Assembly: GCA_027559495.1 (NCBI GenBank)
Contig: JAMXSV010000018.1
Coordinates: 1,054,001-1,118,000, forward strand
DNA: 64,000 nt
Reading direction: 5' to 3'
Source: Aurifilum marmelostoma
Lineage: Eukaryota > Ascomycota > Sordariomycetes > Diaporthales > Cryphonectriaceae
Shown one piece after another: positions 56,920 through 64,000 of this stretch (within the stretch, counting starts at the first letter, position 1; each line of letters starts with the position of its first letter). Under the pieces are notes generated by a model. That model searched no databases. It saw only the letters and a list, made by a program, of their open reading frames with translations, and was not told the DNA's origin. The translations under genes were made by a program, and so were the position numbers.

Positions 56920-57549
56920 CTCGCCGGAATGTCATTGAGCTGCTTGGGGTCAGAAGTGGATGTTTCTGATATCTTCGATGCTTCAATAATATGTGTTTTC
57001 TAAGCAACGCCATCTGTTAGCTTGATTATTGTGCTGGAATTGATCGTCTGATATCAGCTGGGGGATCAGACTGCACTCTGGTGGATCCATGTGGAAAAAG
57101 GCTGCAGCCAATTCTGTATCAATAGCTGTGACTCAGGCACTGCGCGATGAACGCGAAGTGACAAATATCATGAATTGTTTTGTTATTGTGCATCAACACA
57201 ATAGCGCGTCACAGTCAATGGGTTACTGCCTGCCAATTGACTCTATTCTTTCACCTTCTAGGGCCGACTCACCCCTTGCGTGAAGCCCCAGGGCACAGCA
57301 ATGACTATATAACCCAGACTCAGGGGGCAGCATTGCAGGCAATCTAGAAATTTCTGCAACATATCCATAACGGAACCGAAGACCTTCTGACAGATCTTTG
57401 ATACCGAAATAGTCCTCAAGGCCGATATTACCTCCGTCCCCCGTTCCTCGAGGTCTCCCTCAAACCTCGATCAATATCAGCTCTCTTGGTTATCACGACC
57501 GCCCAATCTTGCCGACGTCCCCCCTCAATCCCATCCAGTCGACCACACG
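56920..57549. other. Intergenic region, no gene seen
   Basis: About 0.6 kb between the GH26-like stop and the zinc-finger start; a pyrimidine-rich leader occupies the last 150 bases. Confidence 0.45.
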
Positions 57550-58560
57550 ATGTCTACGAGATACGAGCAAGTCGACCGCGAGGTCAAGAACATTACCCAG
57601 TCTCTGCGCAGGCTCGTCGCCCTGAACGCGGTCAAGCAGTCGTACGCCAACCTCTTCCAGAGCTATCTCAAGGACGTGACCAAGCGCGCGGTGCCGAGTG
57701 CTCCCCGCGCCACCGAGAACAAGCCAGCCAAGAACGACGGCCTTCACCCCCTGCAACCCAATAGCTCGCAGATTTCTGAACGTAAGCGCGCTCACATCAC
57801 CGAGCACATTTTCAACAAGGCGAGGATGAATGCAGAGCGCCGCACACGCCTCGATGTAGAGCCTCGCAAGGATATGGATATGCATCTCCTAGATGCGACA
57901 GAGGCAGATCTCGCGAGCCTGAAGAGCATGTCGATCTCCTCCCTGACGCCGCTGGAAACCAGTCACAAAGTCGCAAAGTCTGTTGAGGAGGTGGACATTT
58001 GGGACATGGGCAGTGCCCTGCGCCCTGCGTCGCCCACAGTGGATGAAGTCGAGAGCTTCCAGTCGCTAATGAAGCGGATGACGAGCCCCTCTACTAGTTC
58101 GGGCTCTCAGCGGAGCATAGAGAGCCCATCTCCCAAGCACAAGCCAAACAGCACGACTCGAAAGACGGCCAACGGCGATAAGGCGGGCAACAGCACCAAA
58201 CAAATCGCTCCCAGGGACATCAAGCCCAAGGACGGCCATCACCCCGTCCTGATCTGCCCATACTGGGTCACGGCGCCCCTGCTCGGCTGGGAGAGACTCG
58301 GCTGCGGCCATCAAGGCGACCACGGCTCGTTCGTTCACCGCACCATCTCAGGCCTGCCAATGGAGCCCCTGGAGTGCGCATTCCACCACCAGCGAAAGTG
58401 TCGGAACGGTGACAACTGCCCCCTGGTGCATGGTCCCACGCTGCATGGCTGCATTGCCGATCTGCCCAAGCGCGATGCTTCGAAGCGCGATGCGGCGGCG
58501 GCTGATGCCAAGACTGGGCAGGGCAAGGCTGGTGGTGACGGGTCAAAGGTTCGCGACTGA
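57550..58560 (+). CDS. CCCH-type zinc-finger protein
   Basis: Single exon of 336 residues. The N-terminal 45 residues are helical (YEQVDREVKNITQSLRRLVALNAVKQSY, likely coiled coil). A long low-complexity segment rich in Ser, Pro and charged residues follows (to about 235), with a conserved-looking VDIWDMGSA patch. The C-terminal part holds a C-x7-C-x5-C-x3-H finger: Cys276, Cys284, Cys290, His294 (CAFHHQRKCRNGDNCPLVH). Just before it, ICPYW and LGCGHQGDHGSFVH supply more Cys/His and may form a second, atypical finger. CCCH fingers usually bind RNA. The basic Ala/Asp/Lys tail is disordered. No ortholog name is offered. Confidence 0.78.
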   Translation: MSTRYEQVDREVKNITQSLRRLVALNAVKQSYANLFQSYLKDVTKRAVPSAPRATENKPAKNDGLHPLQPNSSQISERKRAHITEHIFNKARMNAERRTRLDVEPRKDMDMHLLDATEADLASLKSMSISSLTPLETSHKVAKSVEEVDIWDMGSALRPASPTVDEVESFQSLMKRMTSPSTSSGSQRSIESPSPKHKPNSTTRKTANGDKAGNSTKQIAPRDIKPKDGHHPVLICPYWVTAPLLGWERLGCGHQGDHGSFVHRTISGLPMEPLECAFHHQRKCRNGDNCPLVHGPTLHGCIADLPKRDASKRDAAAADAKTGQGKAGGDGSKVRD

Positions 58561-59281
58561 ACTGTCTGTCCTAACACGATCTGGCAAATGTGACAGTTGG
58601 TTCGACTCGTCAAAATGATGTCGGTCTCGATATTGACTCTAGGGGCCGGCTAGCTAGAGATGGATTTGACGAAACGGTTCAGAGTATCGGGCGGAGAATT
58701 GTGGCAAGGTTATGAGGGGGTCCAGAACAGATGATGCTTATTTCATGATATGGCTGAGGGAAGAGAATACAAGAAAGTCGACATGAGTAGAAGAGATAGA
58801 CTCTGGTCGTCGATTGCCTTGAGAGAAATATCCCAGGCTTGACACCAGGAAATGTGCACTATCATCTCTGATGATCAGAATGAATATCATCATCGTCGTC
58901 ACGCTATAGCTGTGCAAGTTCTTTGTCGTTGCCGAAATCGTCTCGTCATGGATTTCAATAGTGTTTTCCCTTTGGATGTTTCATGATAATGGTAGGCCAT
59001 CCTTTCTTCTCCAATGACTCTATTCTTGCTTTGAGCTGAGACCTTTGCAATGGAGACACCCAAAGAACTCAGCCATGGTTTGCTAGGACCCTGCTTTGAA
59101 CATCCATTGCCAATGAAGCTACTCGAAAAAAATCTGCTCGAGTGTTAGAACCCCCCATGAAGTACAAGTGAAACGAAATCTCTTGAAGCGCTATAAAACA
59201 TAATAAAATCCAAGTCGATACTGATCGAGAAAACCACACAAGAGAAAATGTCTATTCTATGAGAGCACGCTTCCCGTCATT
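58561..59281. other. Convergent 3' intergenic region
   Basis: About 0.7 kb between the stops of the zinc-finger gene and the NRPS. No gene was seen. Confidence 0.45.
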
Positions 59282-62200
59282 CTACATGTTTTTGTACACC
59301 TTCCTCACAAGCTGCCTGACCGAAAAGACAGATTCCTCTGGTCGAGCACTGATCGTCTCGATCGCAACACGAAGCCCGCGTAGAAGGCGAGCCGCAAGAA
59401 CAGTGTCAACAACATCAATCGCATGGCCGAGACGTATCTCCAAAGAACCTGGCGCCTGCGTTGCGGAGATAGAAATATCCGGCAGCATGTAGAATACACC
59501 ACCCACTGCACTGTCGAGGAATGAAGGGGTATACTCGGTCTCTCCCAGCACGAAGCCCGACGCCTGCGGAGCTCTCTGATGATTGATGAGCGACGTGAAG
59601 CGGGTCCATGAGGAGGAAGGTACACAGTCATTGATGATGCGCTGCGTCCCGATGGTTTCGTGCTGGATGCTCTTCGTCTGCTGGTCCAGAACAGCATCGA
59701 GTAGCTTCGAAACGGTCGTAGCGTTGGCGGCGGCGTCATCCTGGGCCGGCAAGACAAAGCGGAATGGCAAGGCTGTAACACAGCAGCCGTGTGCGTCGGC
59801 GACCGCGGGACTTACTGCGTTGCGGCCTGTGCTGGCCTCGGCGAAGATGAGGTCTGAAAGTCCCGTGTGCTCTGCGAGGACAAGTCCCCACGCTGCTTTC
59901 ACTATGACGGCGGGCATCATGCCAGATGAGACAGAGGTCGGCAATTGGATTGTTTCTTCAGGAAGGAATGATGCCTTGAGGTGATGCTCTGTCGAGTTCT
60001 CGATGACTTGGGAAGTCTGGCTCAGCTGAGGCATTACTGATCCAGCTAGGAAGTCACGCCAGTACGACAAAGATGAAGATTCGTCGATGCGGCTGTGTAG
60101 GTCTGCTAGGTACCTGACAAAGCTCGCGTGTGGATGGACTGTGGCCCCTCTGTACACAGCCACGAGAGTATCCCAGATCAATGGCAGGGAGTGAGCGTCG
60201 TACAGCGCATGCGAAAGACGGAAAAGTATTCTGTGCTGATTGCTCCCATCTGTGGTGGTTATGATGGCAATATCGAGCGGTGGCTTTCCTTGCTCTGGAC
60301 CGCCGAACATGTCTTGCGTGATGAAATGCTCTGTGAACGCAGAGACGCTTTGATCTGTGCGGTGTTCCTGAATGTCAGGCTTGTATGTACTGAGAATGAC
60401 CTGCCAGAATTGGTGGTTCTCGTCCTGTACGAAGGCTGTTCGGAGCGTCTCAATTTGGTCGATCAGCTTCAGGCATGCAGTTCTCAGCCGTTCGACGTTG
60501 AAATAACCGGTGCCATCAACACTGATATAATTCAGGTCCATGCGTGACTCGGACAACATGCCCTCGACACTGACGGCCTGGAAATCAGTGACGGGAGCAA
60601 TGTCCACAACCTCGACTCCCGGGGTGCGAACCCTCACCCAGGGCCAGCGCTGCGCCGTCTCCAGAATTGTGTTCCTGATTCTTTGATCAGATAACAAAGA
60701 GTAACGCTGATATTGGTCTTGTATGAGGGTAGCAAGAGAGCTGGAAGATGGGGGCTTCCGAGCTGCAGATGCCATGCTCTCGAGAACCTGTGTACGAAGG
60801 ATATCTGCGACAGTGAGGTGCAAGCCAGCCTCTCTTGCCAGAGCAGCCAATCTCATGGCCACTACCGAGTCGCCGCCCAGATCAAATAGGTTGTCGTCTC
60901 GGCCAATGAGGTTCTCGTCAAATGACAAGACAGTGGCCCACAGCCGGCGCAAGAGGGACTCGGTCTCCGTCGAGACAGTCTTGACGGACGAGCCGCTGAA
61001 CAAGTAATTGTTCCAATCGCTGGCGCTCAGCGTGGCAAAGAAGTTGCGCAGGGCAAGCCGGTCCAACTTGCTAGACGGATTCAACGGAAGCCGCGTGACC
61101 GGCAGGAAATTGTTGGGAATCATGTACGAAGGCACGACGCCACGCAGCTCTGTCCGAAGAACCTCCAGCCTCCTCCGCAGAACGGGTGCTGTCTGTGCCA
61201 CCTCAACAGGTGCGCTCTTGGTGGTAGACGTCGTCTCCAATTCCAAAGCCGCAACCAAAACCCGATCACCTCGTCCGTGCGCCAGAGCAATGTAGTCCAC
61301 AGCCGCCTTGCGCACCTCGGGCATAAGCCGCACGATCCAGCTTTCGATCTCACCAATCTCAACGCGCTGGCCGTGGATCTTCACTTGCGTGTCGCGTCTG
61401 CCCAGCATGGTGAGTGACTGATCTGGGTTCTGGCGGACGAGGTCCCCAGAACGGTAGAGGCGCTGGTCACGGGCAATGGGGAAATCTTTCACCCAAGCTG
61501 GATTCACCACGAAGGCATTTGCTGTCTTCTCTGGCTCGTTGATATATCCACGGCCGAGTTGGGCACCCTGAAGGAGAAGCTCGCCTGGCGCGCCGATGGG
61601 CGACAGTTTGTTGTAGTCTGTGGGTGAGACGATCCAGAAACAGCAAGCCACTGGAAGGCCGACATTGGGCGCGTCACGTCGCTCAGTCAGGGGACGGCTG
61701 CAGGCGACGAGGATAGAGCACTCAGAAGGACCATAGGAGTTTATGATGGCAGAGGATTTGCCCCAGATATCGATCACATTCGGGTCGAGAGGCTCGCCTC
61801 CTACGATGAGGACCTCGATTGGTGGCACATCTTGTGGTCGAAGCATGGCTGCTACGGTGGGCGTCAGGCTGAGGACGTTGACACGTAGATCCCACACGGC
61901 TTTGGCCAAGTTGCTCACGCGGTCGTCCTCAGAGGGTTCGCAGACACAACCACCTTGGAACAGAGTTGCAAAGATGTCCGAGATGCTGTTGTCGAATGTA
62001 AATGCCGCGAACTGAAGAGCTCTTGAGTGCGGTTTGAGGAGGAGCATGCGGCTGTGCTTGAGAAGGCTGGCAGCAAGGGCGCCATGTTCCAGTATAGAGC
62101 CTTTGGGAGTTCCCGTGCTGCCCGAAGTGAAGATGACATAGGATACATTGGCTGCAGTTACTGCTGAACACGCTGGTGTCGAAGTGTATGGAGGCAGGCT

Positions 62201-64000
62201 ATCCATCAGGGCATCATCAATGATGATAGTTGTCACACCGTCAAGTGAGCTCAGCCTTTCCGACTGCTCCTTGTCCGTGATGATGAGGCGAGTTCCGGTA
62301 TTTGCCACAATTGTTTGAATACGGACGACAGGGTGCCCAATGCCTAGAGGCACAACACCGCCGCCAGCTTGTAAGATGGCGACGGCGGCGACGAGTGCCC
62401 ATTTGGATTTAGACATGCAGAGCCCCAAAAGAGCTTCTGGTCCAACGCCTCTGTGAAGACTGTGAAGGTAATGTGCCAATCTGGAGCCAGTCTCGACCAA
62501 TTCGCGATACGTCAAGTTGCCATCCCAGGAACAGATGGCCGGAGCATCTGGCTGCCGAGCAGCAATGTCCTGTAGAATCTCATGTATACATTGCGTGGTG
62601 CGTTCTGGGACAGTCTTGTTCCATGTCGAGATTTGCAAGTGGTCCTCGGGGCTGATCATATTGAGCTGACACACGAGCCGGTTTTCGTCGCTACCATACC
62701 TGAAAAGCTGCTGGACGATATGCTCGTACTGCTCCAGGATGCGATGGACTTGAGACGCGCTGATGGTGGTCTGGTCAGACCATATGTCGACGTCAATCTT
62801 ATCATCCGTGAGAACTGTACATTCCAAGTTGAACGCATAGCCCTGGATTGCATCATCATTCTTGTTCTCGTTATCGAGAGGAGTCAGCATCGCCTTGTCG
62901 GATCCATTTGATCCAGCGATCATCTGTGGCGACGACGGTGATGAAGGCTGCAGGACCTCGTCGTCGCCCCTGACGACAGCCTGCACTGTGAACAGATGAG
63001 CAGGAGTAAACAAGCTCTCATCGAGCTCAGGCACATGTCGTCGAATGTTCTGAAGACCCGTGTGCTCATGCGGAATCATATCCACAGCATCCTGCTGTAC
63101 GCGTGACAAGAATGCCGGAATCGAATCCTGCTGAGGAATCTGCACGCGCACGGGCACGGTTGCTACAGTAGGGCCAACCATGTTCAGAACGCCATCCACT
63201 GGAGCCTGCCGTCCTGACAAGGCCGCCATGATGATCACCTCGTCGGTATCAGTACCTGCGTAAGCCGCGAGCAGGATCGCCCATGCCGCACGAAGGACGT
63301 TGGAGGCCGTCACCGAGCCAGAAAGGGCTTCGCTGTTGCTTCGTCGGGCGATATGAATATGGCGTCTTGCATGCTGTGTCGACTGGGGCAAATAAGACGG
63401 GTCGATGGGCAGCTCGGGGAACTTGATGACGTTGGCACTCCCTAGATGTTTCCGCCAGAACATTCTCGTCGACTTCTCGTCTTTCTGGGCTTGCTGGAGG
63501 TATCGAATGAAGCGTGACATGGGCACCGGCTGCGGAACAGGCTCGTTGCGCACCATTCGAGCCAGCATATCCATCGTCCTCATCATGCTCCAGCCGTCGT
63601 AGATGCTGTGGTGCATGGTCCAGACGATGTGTTTCTGCTGTCTGCCTACTGCTGGCGCATCAATGATGGCTATGCGGCAGAGCTTGCTGCCGTACGTCAT
63701 GTGGTCGTTGTTATCTTGCTGCAGATAGTTCTCGAGAGACGACGAGTACTGCCAGTGGACCGGTTCACGGATGACGACCTGTAGAGCTCCGGTTTTTCCA
63801 GGGACGATGCGTGTCCGCATTATGGCGAGGGATCTCCAGAGTTCCTCCCAGGCGCTCTTAAAGACGTCAACGTCTCCGTCAATGCGGAAGACTCGACGAA
63901 GCACGTATTTGTCTGGTCTCTGTGTAGTGATGGCGATAAGACCTTCTTGTAAGGGGGGTACATGGGTACACGTCTTCAATCTCTTGAGGCGACACCCCGC
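59282..64000 (-). CDS. Nonribosomal peptide synthetase, C-terminal part (C-A-T-CT)
   Basis: Partial: the gene continues past the right edge. An open frame from 63979 to the stop at 59282 encodes 1565 residues. Order: condensation domain with MHHSIYDGWS (HHxxxDG) near 121; adenylation domain about 460-970 with YVIFTSGSTGTPKG near 610, FTFDNSISDI near 660, NSYGPSECSI, LYRSGDLVR, GRRDTQVKIHGQRVE and NPSSKLDRL (invariant Lys); thiolation domain with FDLGGDSVVAMRL near 1034 (phosphopantetheine Ser); and a final condensation-like domain with SHALYDAHS near 1255, matching the SHxxxDxxS motif of fungal cyclising CT domains. No thioesterase is present, consistent with CT release. The last 43 bases read GVSPQEIEDVYPCTPL, the standard linker into a C domain, but in another frame: a C6 run (G6 on plus, 63953-63958) shifts it. 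Product unknown. Confidence 0.9.
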   Translation of the reverse strand, partial: AGCRLKRLKTCTHVPPLQEGLIAITTQRPDKYVLRRVFRIDGDVDVFKSAWEELWRSLAIMRTRIVPGKTGALQVVIREPVHWQYSSSLENYLQQDNNDHMTYGSKLCRIAIIDAPAVGRQQKHIVWTMHHSIYDGWSMMRTMDMLARMVRNEPVPQPVPMSRFIRYLQQAQKDEKSTRMFWRKHLGSANVIKFPELPIDPSYLPQSTQHARRHIHIARRSNSEALSGSVTASNVLRAAWAILLAAYAGTDTDEVIIMAALSGRQAPVDGVLNMVGPTVATVPVRVQIPQQDSIPAFLSRVQQDAVDMIPHEHTGLQNIRRHVPELDESLFTPAHLFTVQAVVRGDDEVLQPSSPSSPQMIAGSNGSDKAMLTPLDNENKNDDAIQGYAFNLECTVLTDDKIDVDIWSDQTTISASQVHRILEQYEHIVQQLFRYGSDENRLVCQLNMISPEDHLQISTWNKTVPERTTQCIHEILQDIAARQPDAPAICSWDGNLTYRELVETGSRLAHYLHSLHRGVGPEALLGLCMSKSKWALVAAVAILQAGGGVVPLGIGHPVVRIQTIVANTGTRLIITDKEQSERLSSLDGVTTIIIDDALMDSLPPYTSTPACSAVTAANVSYVIFTSGSTGTPKGSILEHGALAASLLKHSRMLLLKPHSRALQFAAFTFDNSISDIFATLFQGGCVCEPSEDDRVSNLAKAVWDLRVNVLSLTPTVAAMLRPQDVPPIEVLIVGGEPLDPNVIDIWGKSSAIINSYGPSECSILVACSRPLTERRDAPNVGLPVACCFWIVSPTDYNKLSPIGAPGELLLQGAQLGRGYINEPEKTANAFVVNPAWVKDFPIARDQRLYRSGDLVRQNPDQSLTMLGRRDTQVKIHGQRVEIGEIESWIVRLMPEVRKAAVDYIALAHGRGDRVLVAALELETTSTTKSAPVEVAQTAPVLRRRLEVLRTELRGVVPSYMIPNNFLPVTRLPLNPSSKLDRLALRNFFATLSASDWNNYLFSGSSVKTVSTETESLLRRLWATVLSFDENLIGRDDNLFDLGGDSVVAMRLAALAREAGLHLTVADILRTQVLESMASAARKPPSSSSLATLIQDQYQRYSLLSDQRIRNTILETAQRWPWVRVRTPGVEVVDIAPVTDFQAVSVEGMLSESRMDLNYISVDGTGYFNVERLRTACLKLIDQIETLRTAFVQDENHQFWQVILSTYKPDIQEHRTDQSVSAFTEHFITQDMFGGPEQGKPPLDIAIITTTDGSNQHRILFRLSHALYDAHSLPLIWDTLVAVYRGATVHPHASFVRYLADLHSRIDESSSLSYWRDFLAGSVMPQLSQTSQVIENSTEHHLKASFLPEETIQLPTSVSSGMMPAVIVKAAWGLVLAEHTGLSDLIFAEASTGRNAVSPAVADAHGCCVTALPFRFVLPAQDDAAANATTVSKLLDAVLDQQTKSIQHETIGTQRIINDCVPSSSWTRFTSLINHQRAPQASGFVLGETEYTPSFLDSAVGGVFYMLPDISISATQAPGSLEIRLGHAIDVVDTVLAARLLRGLRVAIETISARPEESVFSVRQLVRKVYKNM
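63953..63958. other. G6/C6 homopolymer at the apparent NRPS frameshift
   Basis: Upstream frame gives EDVYPCTPL, downstream frame gives LQEGLIAI. With one C fewer the two join as the canonical CTPLQEGL at the start of a condensation domain. See the NRPS entry. Confidence 0.75.

Noticed and set aside
63930..64000. Intron as explanation for the NRPS frame change
   Set aside because: The conserved CTPLQEGL motif spans the junction with no missing residues, leaving no room for an intron.

Overview
The window looks like chromosomal DNA of a filamentous ascomycete (Pezizomycotina, most likely a Sordariomycete). Genes lie singly on both strands. Most are interrupted by short GT-AG introns (66-156 bp), some with CTAAC/CTGAC-type branch sites. 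The repertoire is typical of moulds: two HET-domain proteins, a HeLo-like/STAND-type N-terminal domain joined to ankyrin repeats, a CBM1-bearing GH5 cellulase, a Kre9/Knh1-like GPI protein, a UNC93-like transporter and a fungal NRPS with a terminal condensation-like domain. I found no tRNA, rRNA, CRISPR array or recognisable transposon.

Layout. 0-3 kb: a HET-domain protein. 3-8.5 kb: two secreted proteins on the minus strand, a GPI-anchored Kre9-like wall protein and a CAP/PR-1 protein. 8.5-12 kb: gene-poor, with a 44-copy CTT microsatellite. 12-13.5 kb: secreted endoglucanase (CBM1 + GH5). 13.8-16.5 kb: calpain-type protease with a highly charged repetitive tail. 17.5-22 kb: FAD-dependent amine/amino-acid-oxidase-like enzyme and UNC93-like transporter, both minus strand. 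22-26 kb: an AT-richer stretch whose only genes are two intronless divergent paralogues of a family I do not recognise. 26.8-28 kb: SDR oxidoreductase. 30.2-33.7 kb: Tps2-type trehalose-6-phosphate phosphatase. 34.8-36 kb: FAD-dependent monooxygenase with an apparent homopolymer frameshift. 40.3-41.5 kb: SAM-dependent methyltransferase. 43.8-45 kb: intradiol ring-cleavage dioxygenase. 45.7-47.5 kb: coactosin-like actin binder divergent from a BolA-like protein. 47.6-55 kb: a second HET protein divergent from a HeLo-like/ankyrin protein. 55.8-56.9 kb: GH26-like secreted hydrolase. 57.5-58.6 kb: CCCH zinc-finger protein. 59.3 kb to the window edge: the 3' part of an NRPS (C-A-T-C).

How the genes relate. 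Most neighbours are functionally unrelated, as expected in such a genome. The groupings worth attention are: (i) the divergent HET and HeLo-like/ankyrin pair, a plausible allorecognition or regulated-cell-death locus; (ii) the tandem orphan paralogues starting Met-Cys-Phe; (iii) the NRPS at the right edge, whose last domain carries the SHxxxDxxS-type motif linked to macrocyclisation in fungal NRPSs. Two genes (the FAD monooxygenase and the NRPS) show the same kind of +1 shift in a G/C homopolymer. That pattern fits either base-calling error or real gene decay and should be settled before either is called intact.

Multi-exon genes are given as full spans; exon boundaries were worked out by hand from splice signals and reading frame and are written in the evidence.
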